Assembly: GCF_907165205.1 (NCBI RefSeq)
Contig: NC_058198.1
Span: 15,415,001 to 15,479,000, forward strand
DNA from: Coccinella septempunctata
Taxonomy: Eukaryota > Arthropoda > Insecta > Coleoptera > Coccinellidae
Length of the DNA stretch: 64,000 nucleotides
Direction of reading: 5' to 3'
The translations under genes were made by a program, and so were the position numbers. The notes under the pieces were generated by a model, which had not been told where the DNA came from, searched no databases, and worked only from the letters and a program-made list of their open reading frames with translations. Of this stretch, positions 44,401 to 56,676 are shown one piece after another (within the stretch, counting starts at the first letter, position 1; the number at the start of each line of letters is the position of its first letter).

Positions 44401-45850
44401 GTGGCGGATTTGCAAACTTGGTCGCCCCTTTATAATATATTATAGAGTACATAATGTTATTACGTTTTTGCCGATTTTTATCGAAATCGATTTAGAAATT
44501 TAAATTTAGTTGAATCTAATGAGATGCTGGTTTATGATAAATAGTAATTTAGGAAGATAATAGTTATAAAATGCGGTGACGTGCGACACGCCTAATGTGT
44601 GCGAACGTTTGGAATAAACAGACTGAGTAAGAAATAACTCGCAATATTCATATCTCCGGTATTTACTATATTGTACAGAATGCTCAAACATCTAAGTTTT
44701 TATCTGAAATTACTCAAAGATAGAGGATAGTTGAATGTTTCCATCAGGCAACACCAACTTTTTCACCTTTCGTCAATTTACACCCAAGAAAACAAATTTT
44801 TTTGATAACACTTTAAAAACGTCAATCACTTCCAAGAGTGATTGTCATTGAGCTCAAAATACCTACATAAAAAAGTGAAAATTCGAAATCAATTAGTTTA
44901 ACCATTTCATTCCTTCATCAAAATAGGTTGGTAAAAAATCCTATCTTTGTATCATTCCCATTAAAAAAAAGCCTATGCTTTTCTGTCACAAAAAATTTGG
45001 AATGTCCTTTAAATCTCCACTAGCTACCCCTTCGAAGATGATGTACGATAAATTCCTCAATTGCATGAAATTGAGAAGCTGCGTTACTTAGCATTTTTCT
45101 ACACAATAGTTAATAGCGAAGATATGAATTTTATTTTACATTCTCTCTGCTATAGGCCCTTTTACTTATTTCTCATTATTATCAGCGGTTTTTTTTTTTT
45201 CACGATTTACCGCCTGTGATATCTGGCCGCCCTAGGCCTGTGCCTATATACTGAACCTTAAGCCAAATCTTTAGTTCTTCGATACAATGTTTCTAATGTT
45301 TACGGATACCGGATACCTATATCAAAGAGTTTCACTTCATTTTAGAATTTGGCAGAATATCAATATTAGGTCATATCTCAAAACAAAAGAATATATCACT
45401 GACTGAGTTTTCACGAAAATGGAGATCGTAAGATTCAAAATTTTAGTCTATCTGGTCTAGAAACAGCTTTTAACAGGCAATTTGTGACACCTTGTATCAA
45501 GAAACCGAAACAATGTTTATAGTGACTGTATCTACAATTATAATATTCAAAAACGTGAAAAAACAAAAAAGGTATACTAATCAAGCAGCTGACGTCATGC
45601 GTAAATACGAATGATTTTGGAGGAGCTGCCTAGAACACCATTATATTTGCACCATGCATCGATGACCGATATATGAATATTCCTTTCAATGAGCTCATTC
45701 GAGAGCTTGGTACAGAAGAGTTATCTAAAAGCATTTATGTATTTATTACAGACTTACCTCCATATCTTCAAGTTTCAAACACACTTTACACACTTGACAA
45801 CTTCTGACGACGCCGACATGAGGCGATCTCAATACAAGCTGCGTTTCTTT
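44401..45850. other. Unrecognised A+T-rich sequence, no gene found
   Basis: I find no frame over about 65 codons and no element signature I can name. An AATAAA-containing stretch (44610-44640) and ACTGAGTAAGAAATAACTCG give a faint LTR-like impression, and CCGCCCTAGGCCTGTG at 45229-45244 recalls DNA-transposon ends, but neither is supported by a partner sequence. It is the longest part of the window not repeated elsewhere in it. Confidence 0.4.
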
Positions 45851-46204
45851 AATTCCGACTTTGAACTCGGAATTTAACAAAATTCCGACTTTGAAGTCGG
45901 AATTTAACAAAATTCCGACTTTGAACTCGGAATTTAACTAAATTCCGACTTTGAACTCGGAATTTAACTAAATTCCGACTTTGAACTCGGAATTTAACAA
46001 AATTTCGACTTTAAAGTCGGAATTTAACTAAATTCCGACTTTGAACTCGGAATTTAACAGAATTCCGACTTTGAACTCGGAATTTACTAAATTCCGACTT
46101 TGAAGTCGGAATTTACTAAATTCCGACTTTGAAGTCGGAATTTACTAAATTCCGACTTTGAAGTCGGAATTTAACTAAATTCCGACTTCAAAGTCGGAAT
46201 TTAA
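45851..46204. repeat. Twelve-unit minisatellite of hairpin-forming 30-mers
   Basis: Consensus AATTCCGACTTTGAA followed by (G/C)TCGGAATTTAACWA. Units with G form a perfect stem of 11 bp (AATTCCGACTT/AAGTCGGAATT) with a 2-base centre; units with C carry one mismatch. The first eight units are 30 bp and the later ones 28-30 bp. The array stops 42 bases before LR resumes. Confidence 0.92.
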
Positions 46205-46245
46205 GGAAAAATATTTTTAAAATATTATGTGGCCCTTCTACGCCT

Positions 46246-46690
46246 CAAATTTTGGAGATAGTGAGGCCTTACAAATGTTTTAGTGTGACTTTCGGACTAA
46301 TATCAAGTTATTTCCGTAGGTATAATTCCCCATTTTGAAAAACGATAGCAGAATATTCCGTATCCAGGAAAACCTTGTCAATTTTGGGCATAGTAAGGAT
46401 AGGATGGATCATAATTCGACTAAAATAGAGGTTTTCATTTAAACAAATTTTTTTCGATGAAAGTACGAAACGAAAGAATTTTTTGGTGGATATGCTGTCA
46501 AAAATACATTATGACTTCGACAACAATTCACGAATGTTGCACCATTCTATCGTTAAAGCATACTGAAAGCTGGAAATCTTGGAAAATTCAATGTCATGTC
46601 ACCAGAGTCACATGTTACTCGATGGGGAATCCATGCCGTTTTTTAAGAAACCAAGTTTTTAGCTCTTATAATATGAGAATATTTCATTTT

Positions 46691-46723
<33 letters not shown>

Positions 46724-47305
46724 TTCATTATTATATACTCAAAATTTTTCGGTTTCCCGGTTAAGACATTGAAAATGAAATTCATGAAGTAGATAGTAGT
46801 GCTATATATTCTGTACTTATATATAGGAACCTACATGGATTTCTGCATATACATCAGAGTCGTTAAATCTATTCAGGGACATTATTTCTATAGTTTTTAT
46901 TTCCTCAGGAAAAACGTGTATACCATCTACAACGTGAATGTAAATGATGAAAAAGAATTCTCTAGAAATTATTAATTTTGAAATATTTTTTGGAGCAGCG
47001 AGATTTGAAACAAACTTAAGAATTGAAATACTAATGCGCTTCAATACTTGCTTATCTAGATAGTTATTATCTGTATCGATAACTTATACTTTTCAATTGT
47101 TGATATTTTATCATTTCATGATATCAGAAACGTTTGAAAAAATAAACAGTAATATAGTATATTCTTTCTGTAAGAAAAATACTCTGGACCATTATCATTT
47201 AAATTCGCATATGTTTCATAAACTCATAATTTTATAAAACACTCTATAATTTCAGGTATTTTTAGTGTTAGGCTCAAGTATCACAAAATAACAAAATATT
47301 TTATA
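46246..47305 (+). repeat. LR fragment, plus orientation, with empty LINE-Z site
   Basis: It starts in AAATTTTGGAGATAGTGAGG, crosses the unit boundary without LINE-Z (CAAGTTATTTCCGTAGGTATAATT) and ends in AAAATATTTTATA, short of the promoter. It is joined through decamer filler to LR in the opposite orientation. Confidence 0.88.
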
Positions 47306-47330
47306 GATATCTCTGATGATCTCTGATGAT
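47306..47330. repeat. Decamer filler at LR inversion junction
   Basis: After GATAT, the decamer CTCTGATGAT occurs twice in direct orientation (47311-47330). It resembles the ATCTGATGAT filler at 44361 and lies at the other edge of the same island. Confidence 0.75.
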
Positions 47331-49231
47331 ATATCAGACTTGCACTCTGAATTCATACATAACCTATTGCTTGATTGCAGGTCAAGAAGCGTTCAGTGGA
47401 TTTTTTTTGCATAGTACTTGAAACAGTACTAACTGTTAACTTTTATGATTCCCTATCAATTTTTATTTGTTTTAAAAATTAATGTTTCATTAAGAATATG
47501 CTGTAAATTCAAATATCAGACTTGCACTCCAATATTATGAATTTTCTATTTCTTGATCGCAGGTCAAGGAGCGTTCAGTCTTTTACGCATAGTATTTAAA
47601 ACAGTACTGTTGTCTTTTCTCTACATCTAACAATTTTCAATTTTTTTCGAAGTTAATATTTCATTTTGAATATAGAGCGCGGGCTGGAGTTACAAATCCT
47701 ACAAAAGTTTTTCATTTTATAGGTTTCTCCTTCTTCCTAAAAATCTCAATGTAGTCATTCACATTGAAAAGTTTGATATTAGGATCTTCTTTTCTTCTAA
47801 TAGATGTCATTTTCAGAATCTCCTTCAGAATGAAAGACCTCGTCAAGCGTTTTCTCAGATTTCCGTTCGACACATACTGCTTTTTTTCTCCAACATCGGA
47901 ATTTATTTTCTTCACGACCTTTTGGCTATGTTCATCTTGATCACCTTCTCTCCTTGCAACGTGAGTGTCGGATTTTTTCTGCGGAACTTTTCCTCTTTTT
48001 CGTTCTCCTACATGTGACTTCAGAAAATTCCTGATTTGAACTGTTCTCCTCAAGTCAATTTGTTTAGACTTCAATTTTTCCAATCCCATTCTCAAGATCT
48101 TCTTTCTGTCCATCTCGTCTTCCACAATGAAAAAAATATTTAAGTATGAATCGATAAAATTCGATAGTATCAAAGTTAAAAAATGTAAACCACAACACAA
48201 TATTTGCAGCACGAAGCACATTCACAACTGAATACTTTGTACATCTACTCCGCTGTTATATAGCCCCTCTACCATCCCTCCCTAGCACCCCACCACCCAA
48301 TTGCCCGTTCCGTCGTCTGATTCGATATTAGATTGCTGTGACTTGAAATTTCTATGGAATCAATGTATTACATTCGTTCAATTTAACTGTCACACGTCGG
48401 ACTGTTTGTTGATTTATCCTTAACTTCCTATGACCAATTTTAAGGTTTTACTTTTATTAGTTGTATGATGAGCCTTGAGAAAGGAACAAAATAGTTCCGA
48501 AACGTTGGCGAATTCATAAGAGATTGTTTTTCAACCTGTCCAAATTCCTGCGATATTTTACTTATAGTGTTCAATCCATTATTTATGATACCTAAGAAGA
48601 ACATATAAAATTTTTTGTTATTTTGTGATACTTGAGCCTAACACTAAAAATACCTAAAATTATAGAGTGTTTTATATAATTATGAGTTTATGAAACATAT
48701 GAGAATTTAAATGATAATTGTCCAGAGTATTTTTCTTACAGAAAGAATATACTATATTACTGTTTATTTTTTCAAACGTTTCTGATATTATGAAATGATA
48801 AAATATCAACAATTGAAAAGTATAAGTTATCGATACAGATAATGACTATCTGGATAAGCAAGTATTGAAGCGCATTAGTATTTCAATTCTTAAGTTTGTT
48901 TCAAATCTCGCTGCTCCAAACAATATTTCAAAATTAATAATTTCTAGAGAATTCTTTTTCATCATTTACATTCACGTTGTAGATGGTATACACGTTTTTC
49001 CTGAGGAAATAAAACTATAGAAAGAATGTCCCTGAATAGATTTAACGACTCTGATGTATATGCAGAATTCCATGTAGGTTCCTATATATAAGTACAGAAT
49101 CGTTATTTTTTGTTTTCACCCTAATTATACGGAGCACTACTATCTACTTCATGAATTTCATTTTCAAGGTCTTAACCGGGAAACCGAAAAGTTCTTAGTA
49201 TATTATAATGAATAAATAAATAAATAAATAA

Positions 49232-49277
<46 letters not shown>

Positions 49278-49651
49278 AAAATGAAATATTCTCATATTAT
49301 AAGAGCTAAAAACTTGGTTTCTTAAAAAACGGCATGGATTCCCCATCGAGTAACATGTGACTCTGGTGACATGACATTGAATTTTCCAAGATTTCCAACT
49401 TTCAGTATGCTTTAACGATAGAATGGTGCAACATTCAGGAATTGTTGTCGAAGTCATAATGTATTTTTAACAGCATATCCACCAAAAAATTCTTTCGTTT
49501 CGTACTTTCATCGAAAAAAATTTGTTTAAATGAAAACCTCTATTTAAGTCGAATTATGATCCAGCTTATCCTTACTATGCCCAAAATTTACAAGGTATTC
49601 CTGGATACGGAATATTCTGCTAACGTTCTTCAAAATGGGGAATTATACGGA
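47331..49651 (-). repeat. LR segment, minus orientation
   Basis: Reverse complement of LR from the third 3' repeat block to the unit start, ending at the LINE-Z tail. It mirrors 38773-41100. The hairpin near 48480-48520 retains GAAACG. Confidence 0.9.
47712..48221 (-). CDS. LR 169-residue protein, intact copy
   Basis: Open over all 169 codons, with V-to-D in the hydrophobic segment (FIDSYL), HVARREGDQ and ILKMTS changes. TATATAA in the same position upstream (near 48256-48262). Function unknown. Confidence 0.5.
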   Translation of the reverse strand: MCFVLQILCCGLHFLTLILSNFIDSYLNIFFIVEDEMDRKKILRMGLEKLKSKQIDLRRTVQIRNFLKSHVGERKRGKVPQKKSDTHVARREGDQDEHSQKVVKKINSDVGEKKQYVSNGNLRKRLTRSFILKEILKMTSIRRKEDPNIKLFNVNDYIEIFRKKEKPIK

Positions 49652-49954
49652 AATTATTATTATTATTATTATTGAACTCTTTATTGCATTAAAACAAGTT
49701 TCATACATTTTTATAGAATTGTGCAAAAGGTGGACATATCGCCATGCAAATTCTTCCTGCCAACCAGAAATAATCTATTAAAGAAACTTATATCTAAAAA
49801 CAAGAATACCTGACCTAACTTGAATTCAGTTCAACCTGCTCCAAAATAGGGAGAAAGGGGAATGGGAGGGAGAAGGATAGACGTCGCCGAAGAAAGGGAC
49901 CATATTAAACATGGGTATCAAGTAAGTGTGATGGGTGAAGCACTTAAATATCTC

Positions 49955-50503
49955 TTCACAAACCTTTTAGGGCTTTCACTCCCAATCTCTGAAACAAAAT
50001 CAATTAAAAATGAAATCAACGATTTGCTCCTGCGTAAATTCTTGCACTAATTTGTCAGGAGCACATTAACTAGAAAAAATTGTTGCCTGATTAATGAACT
50101 CAAAATAAATAACGTTGAAATTATAATTCTTCGTAACGTTTCGGAGTCTATATCAGACTCCTTCATCAGACGAAAAAATCTACTTTTGAAAATCTTCTGG
50201 AATTGTCGCTTTTTGTCTGACATTAATTGTCAACACACAGAAACAGAGACTGCACAGAAACGTTGATTCATTTAATTTTGAAATTACGAAGAATTATAAT
50301 TTCAACGTTATTTATTTTGAGTTCATTAATCAGGCAACAATTTTTTCTAGTTAATTTGCTCCTGACAAATTAGTGCAAGAATTTACGCAGGAGCAAATCG
50401 TTGATTTCATTTTTAATTGATTTTGTTTCAGAGATTGGGAGTGAAAGCCCTAAAAGGTTTGTGAAGAGATGCAAAATCCTCCTAAAATAAATTTCAATCG
50501 ATA
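49955..50503 (-). mobile_element. 549-bp foldback element with hammerhead core and 13-bp target duplication
   Basis: The insertion is flanked by ACTTAAATATCTC on both sides (49942-49954 and 50504-50516). Two 182-bp arms (49955-50136 and 50284-50465) are reverse complements with about one mismatch. They enclose a 147-bp centre holding a hammerhead-type motif on the minus strand. A 35-bp single-copy tail lies at 50469-50503. There is no coding capacity. The family is unknown; a PLE-mobilised or retrozyme-like non-autonomous element is the most natural reading, given the motif and the target duplication length. Confidence 0.8.
50138..50169 (-). ncRNA. Hammerhead-type ribozyme core
   Basis: On the minus strand the canonical box CTGATGA (50163-50169) is followed by one A, a 6-bp stem GGAGTC/GACTCC (50156-50161 with 50143-50148) with a 7-base loop, and then GAAAC (50138-50142) and GTTACG. 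This is the domain-2, stem II, domain-3 order of a hammerhead. Stem III could form between CGTT after GAAA and AACGT near 50253-50257 upstream, leaving U at the cleavage position. A convincing stem I was not found, so activity is unproven. Confidence 0.6.
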
Positions 50504-50511
50504 ACTTAAAT

Positions 50512-52834
50512 ATCTCCTGAGGAAAAACCTAAATGAAAGGTAAGTTACCTTCCGAACGATATCCGGAGGGAGGCGATTCCAGAGCCGGGGAAACAGAACT
50601 GTGAAGCTATTCGAGCAAACATTAGTCGAGTGCAGTGGTATCCTCAAGGTCAAGTTATAGAGTGCCCTTGTCTGACGGACCCCATCTCCCAGAAGACTAA
50701 GGCCATCATAGAGGTATTCAGGCTCGCGGGACCTCAACACCTTGAACCCCAGTAAAAGAAGATGCCAAATTCGACGTTGTTTGATGGGTAGCAATCCCAT
50801 ATTTTGCCTGAATTGACTTATATGATCAAATTTCCTTAAGTTGTAGACAAATCGTACACCTGCATTTTGTAACCGCTCCAGTTTCATCAGCTGTGTGTTT
50901 GTGAGACCCATTTAGGCTACGTCAGCATAATCGAGTATAGGAAGTACGAGAGAGAAGAATAATGTTTTCCTGGTTTCGAAGGGCAAGAAGTTGTTTAAAA
51001 GTCGGAGTTGATGCAAGATACAGAAGACTCTTGAACTGATAGAAGCAATCTGATTATTCCAGGATAGAGTTTCGTCCAATAAGATACCAAGGTTTCTAAC
51101 CTCATCGTTGAGGACAATTTTATTATTTACTTTGTCGATCAAACCCAAGTTTCGTTTAGTACCGATAATGATCGACTTAGTTTTGGTGATATTTAGAGTC
51201 AGACCTAAGCTCTCAGCGACGACAGACAGTCGTAAGAGATTCCTGTTTAAATTTTCGATACTACCCGAGAAATCTTCAACGGAAGTGTGGATATATATTT
51301 GTAGGTCATCTGCGAAAAGGTGAAATTTAATGTCCAAGGAATCAGTCCGTGAGGAGACGTGAATAGAGAATAAAAGAGGGCCCAACACGCTCCCCTGCGG
51401 AACACCTGAAAACACAGTCACCCAATCAGAGGAGCTGCCATCTATCTCAACGGATATTTCGCGATCCTTCAGATAAGAGTAGAAGAAGGCTATGGTATGC
51501 TCAGCAAAACCCAGCAGACGCAGCCTGGCCAAAAGTATATCGAAGTCGAGAGAGTCGAAGGCCTTACTAAAGTCTAAGAGAACTAAAACAGTGAGTAGTT
51601 TATTATCCATGGCCACGCTGATATCATCAGTTATTTTAGTAAGGGCAGTTGTCGTGCTGCGTTTTTGGCGAAACCCCGACTGGTAGCAATTATGAAGATT
51701 ATTATTATTCAAATAGTTAATAATTTGGCCTTTAATGATCTTTTCAAAAATTTTAGATAGAGTAGGGAGTATGGAAATGGGTCTAAAGTCCCCTGGACTC
51801 GTGGGATTTTGGCACTTAGGTATGGGAATGATTTTAGCATATTTCCATGCACTAGGAAAAATGCCAGTTTGAATTGAAATATTGTAGATATGAGAGAGCA
51901 CAGGAAGAATCTCATTCGCAATGAGCCTCAGAAGGCCCACTCCAATACCATCGGAACCAACCGACCCTGAACCAACCTCTCCCAGAGCAGACTTAACATC
52001 GTCTTCATTAATGGGCACAAAATCGAACACACTACCTGGTGGAGAACATGAGCTTAACTTCATCAATGTATTTGTCTTAATACTTTCATTAATCCTAGTA
52101 CCAGAATTCGCAAAATGCCGGGCAAGCAGAGAGGGATCAAAATTTGCACAAGGTGGGCTGTGCCTCTCGCCCACCCCAACTGAGCGCAAAGTCTGCCAGA
52201 CCTTCCTTGGTGGTGGGCCATTAAGATTTTCGTGGAGATAATCTCTCTTTGCACTCCTGCACATCCGATTGCAAGTGTTCCTCGCAGTACGATAGTGTTC
52301 CCTATTTACTTCGGTAGGATTCGCGATGTAGAAGGCCTTCAACCTGTCACGACATTTCATTGCATTCTTGATCTCTTCAGTTAACCAGGGACATGGAGAA
52401 TGTCTAAACTTAATGAGTTTCAGGGGCGCTAATTCGTCGTAGATTTTTAATATTAATTCATTAAAAATAGCCACCTTTGCATCCAAAGTAGGAGCTTGAT
52501 AAACCGATTCCCAATCAGCAGCCCTCGCAGTTTGAACCAGCCTCGCCAGATCGACACCTCCTAAATTCCGACATTCAATAACTCGAGGCTTAGGTTTAGG
52601 GCATTTGAGTTTAAATCCAGCAAACACCAGGTCATGACGAGAAAATTGATAAGCATGCTGTTGTCCACTGGCAACCACTCTGTTAGGTATAGACGTTATA
52701 AACAAGTCGAGTAACGTATCACAGGTAGCACTGTGATGCGTGGGCCTGTTATTCACTAGTTTTAGGTTATAGGATTCCAATATGTTCCTCATCGCCCTCG
52801 AACGGGCAGAATTCTGAATCATGCAATTATTCAT
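50512..52834 (-). pseudogene. LINE-Z endonuclease/RT, copy 3
   Basis: Open from the endonuclease (MNNCMIQNSARSRAMRN) through the RT (GVPQGSVLGPLLFSIHV, HLFADDLQIY) to the shared stop at 50912. A 21-bp in-frame loss removes seven residues after VLND. The remaining tail frame (MGLTNTQLMKLERLQNAG) is cut by the foldback insertion after FRFFLRRYLS; its last residues continue at 49942 on the far side. Confidence 0.88.
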
Positions 52835-52907
52835 GTCCCCATCATGATCGCATCCGAATAAAAAGCAAAAATTTCGTCCAATACAAACTCCAACTCACCA
52901 AAAAATA

Positions 52908-55900
52908 AATTACTTGATATTAGTCCGAAAGTCACACTAAAACATTTGTAAGGCCTCACTATCTCCAAAATTTAAGACGAAAATCGGAAATTATATTCAC
53001 GCCCAGTACGAAAAGAAGATATTAAAAAAAAAAATATCCAATGCAAGTGACATTCAGTAAAGTGAAAATAAAATATCGCCAAAATAATGTCGAAATTAGA
53101 CATAGTCAAACTTATGCAAGTTTTTGGCCGTCCAACTTCATTTGCTGTTTAGATTAGATATTTTATGATTTCTATGCTGATCCGGCTATCGAAAATATTC
53201 AAAATGATTTTGAAAAGGCCGTTTTATAGAAAAAAGTTTTATTTTGAGATGCTGGGGTTCGAACATAAATCGATAATTAATTGCAATATTTCCGAAAAAT
53301 GCATCAACAACCAAATATCTTATTTCAAAATACTTCAAAGTTCATGCTATACAATTCCTTGTTTTCGCAGGTAGTAATTATGACCAAATCGGTCCGTTGC
53401 GGGCGGAAACGTTGAGGGATGGTTTATTGTATTGGTTATACTGTACCTCTGCTATTCTGTACCTGTCACCTAGTCAAAGTAACAAATATTTAACTGTATA
53501 CTTCAATACGTCAATGGTTTTGAATAGGGTTTTTTTTGCTTATCAAGAAATAGTAGTCCCGTAGATCAGTTATGGCACTTTTTTGGTTTCCATGATATTG
53601 TTCTGGTTTTTTTTACAGATAAATCCCCTTTGTATTTGTCAAGAGAAATGAGATTTCGATAATTAAGTATGAACGTTGACTTCTATTCTATCTGTCTATT
53701 ATATTCGTCAATGTAAACTGTTCTTTGTTTCAGGCTCAGGTAATTTCTTTGAAATTAATTCATTTTAATGAAACATCCTCTACACATCCATATAGCTCAT
53801 GGAAAACTTCGAAAAACCGAATAAAAAAGTTACTTTTTTCCGTCATGAATTTCTTAAAATGGATTGCTGAAATTTATTAGAGAAAATAACGAAAAATTTT
53901 GGTTGCAGTAGCCTTTTTCTTGAGGTTGAAACTGGAATAATAATATTCGCGAGAGTACTGAAGCTGGCATATGGAATAATGAGAAAACAATATAAAAAAT
54001 TACGGTGCGTAGCGTAGCGTTAGATCTATGACGCCATTATAACTAGTGAAACTGAAAAGAGCAAATTTTTCCAATTATCTGTAGGATATAAATAGTAGAT
54101 GAATCCCTAAAACAATGTTCTTGTATGACAAAAAAAGCAGGATTGGAAATTATCCTGGTTATAGTGAACCAATGTCTCAATAAATGAGAGGATGAAATAA
54201 CTCGCAACAAACGAAATTAATTCAGGAACATAATACACATTGATATAAAAGTGGACAAACAAATCAACAGTTGTTGGTTTTCTTATATCTGAGTTGATTT
54301 CGTTTATTTATCGCTCTTATTCGAAGGCTCACTTATTTGATATCCTCCTACTTAATTTTTACTGATAATTAGTATATCTAGTCATATTTTGAAGTTTTAA
54401 TTTTTTTTATACCGTACTTGGAACGGGACCTAACGTTGTCTTTTGAGTACACCTAACAATTTTTAATTTTTTTTCAAACCTAATGTTTCATTTAGAATAC
54501 ACTCTATATCATAAATGATTCATTATATCAGACTTGCACTCTGAATTCATACATAACCTATTGCTTGATTGCAGGTCAAGAAGCGTTCAGTGGATTTTTT
54601 TTTGCATAGTACTTGAAACAGTACTAACTGTTAACTTTTATGATCCCCTATCAATTTTTATTTGTTTTCAAAATTAATGTTTCATTAAGAATATGCTGTA
54701 AATTCAAATATCAGACTTGCACTCCAATATTATGAATTTTCTATTTCTTGATCGCAGTTCAAGGAGCGTTCAGTCTTTTACGCATAGTACTCAAAACAGT
54801 ACTGTTGTCTTTTCTCTACATCTAACAATTTTCAATTTTGTTCGAAGTTAATATTTCATTTTGAATATAGAGCGCGGGCTGGAGTTACAAATCCTACAAA
54901 AGTTTCATTTTATAGGTTTCTCCTTCTTCCTAAAAATCTCAATGTAGTCATTCACATTGAAAAGTTTGATATTAGGATCTTCTTTTCTTCTAATAGATGT
55001 CATATTCAGAATCTCCTTCAGAATGAAAGACCTCGTCAAGCGTTTTCTCAGATTTCCGTTCGACACATACTGCTTTTTTTCTCCAACATCGGAATTCATT
55101 TTCTTCACGACTTTTTGGCTATGTTCATCTTGATTACCTTCTCTTCTTGCAGCGTGAGTGTCGGATTTTTTCTGCGGAACTTTTCCTCTTTTTCGTTTCC
55201 CTACATGTGAGTTTAGAAAATTCCTGATTTGAACTGTTCTCCTCAAGTCAATTTGTTTAGACTTCAATTTTTCCAATCCCATTCTCAAGATCTTCTTTCT
55301 GTCCATCTCGTCTTCCACAATGAAAAAAATATTTAAGTATGAAACGATAAAATTCGATAGTATCAAAGTTAAAAAATGTAAACCACAACACAATATTTGC
55401 AGCACGAAGCACATTCACAACTGAATACTTTGTACATGTACTCCGCTGTTATATAGCCCCTCTACCATCCCTCCCTAGCACCCCACCACCCAATTGCCCG
55501 TTCCGTCGTCTGATTCGATATTAGATTGCTGTGACTTAAAATTTCTATGGAATAAATGTATTACATTCGTTCAAATTAACTGTCACACGTCGGACTGTTT
55601 GTTGATTCATCCTTAACTTCCTATGACCAATTTTAAAGTGTTACTTTTATTAGTTGTATGATGAGCCTTGAGAAAGGAACAAAATAGTTCCGAAACGTTA
55701 GGGAATTCATAAGAGATTGTTTTTCAACCTGTCCAAATTCCTGCGATATTTTACTTATAGTGTTCAATCCATTACTTATGATACCTAAAAAGAACATATA
55801 AAATATTTTGTTATTTTGTGATACTTGAGCCTAACACTAAAAATACCTAAAATTATAGAGTGTTTTATATAATTATGAGTTTATGAAACATATGAGAATT

Positions 55901-56424
55901 CAAATGATAATTGTCCAGAGTATTTTTCTTACAGAAAGAATATACTATATTACTGTTTATTTTTTCAAACGTTTCTGATATTATGAAATGATAAAATATC
56001 AACAATTGAAAAGTATAAGTTATCGATACAGATAATAACTATCTGGATAAGCAAGTATTGAAGCGCATTAGTATTTCAATTCTTAAGTTTGTTTCAAATC
56101 TCGCTGCTCCAAACAATATTTCAAAATTAATAATTTCTAGAGAATTCTTTTTCATCATTTACATTCACGTTGTAGATGGTATACACGTTTTTCCTGAGGA
56201 AATAAAACTATAGAAAGAATGTCCCTGAATAGATTTAACGACTCTGATGTATATGCAGAATTCCATGTAGGTTCCTATATATAAGTACAGAATCGTTATT
56301 TTTTGTTTTCACCCTAATTATACGGAGCACTACTATCTACTTCATGAATTTCATTTTCAAGGTCTTAACCGGGAAACCGAAAAGTTCTTAGTATATTATA
56401 ATGAATGAATAAATAAATAAATAA

Positions 56425-56464
<40 letters not shown>

Positions 56465-56621
56465 ATGAATAAATAATTAAAATGAAATATTCTCATATTA
56501 TAAGAGCTAAAAACTTGGTTTCTTAAAAAACGGCATGGATTCCCCATCGAGTAACATGTGACTCTGGTGACATGACATTGAATTTTTCAAGGTCTTAACC
56601 GGGAAACCGAAAAGTTTTGAG

Positions 56622-56626
<5 letters not shown>
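52908..56626 (-). repeat. LR segment, minus orientation, with partial local duplication
   Basis: Reverse complement of an LR unit from its end to about position 18170 of the reference unit, then at 56587/56588 a 40-bp stretch (CAAGGTCTTAACCGGG…GAGTATAT) recurs before the microsatellite. It mirrors 32544-36059. The hairpin near 55670-55710 keeps GAAACG. Confidence 0.88.
54905..55414 (-). CDS. LR 169-residue protein, intact copy
   Basis: Open over 169 codons, with FLNSHVGKRK and KKMNSD changes in the basic part. The hydrophobic N-terminal segment is unchanged. The TATA box and G-rich block are present upstream near 55448-55500. Function unknown. Confidence 0.5.
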   Translation of the reverse strand: MCFVLQILCCGLHFLTLILSNFIVSYLNIFFIVEDEMDRKKILRMGLEKLKSKQIDLRRTVQIRNFLNSHVGKRKRGKVPQKKSDTHAARREGNQDEHSQKVVKKMNSDVGEKKQYVSNGNLRKRLTRSFILKEILNMTSIRRKEDPNIKLFNVNDYIEIFRKKEKPIK

Positions 56627-56675
<49 letters not shown>

Positions 56676-56676
56676 T
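56627..56676. repeat. AAT microsatellite, DL target
   Basis: About 16 AAT units between LR (GAGTATAT) and the 5' end of DL. The mirror site at 32544-32568 has the same flanks and a shorter tract. R4/Dong elements target such repeats. Confidence 0.9.

Larger units (their letters stand above)
49652..52907 (-). mobile_element. LINE-Z copy 3, inverted, carrying a foldback insertion
   Basis: Same truncation point and AAT tail as copies 1 and 2, within LR on the minus strand. The C-terminal coding region is interrupted at 49955-50503 by the hammerhead-bearing element. Confidence 0.92.

Noticed and set aside
44430..44700. Solo LTR in the unmatched island
   Set aside because: AATAAA and a few LTR-like strings are present, but no paired LTR, TG…CA boundaries or target duplication were found.
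45851..46204. CRISPR-like array
   Set aside because: Regular 30-bp palindromic units, but with no unique spacers between them and in a eukaryotic transposon-rich setting; it is a minisatellite.
49862..50050. 62-codon plus-strand frame across LINE-Z tail and foldback arm
   Set aside because: It crosses an insertion boundary, so it cannot be a conserved gene.
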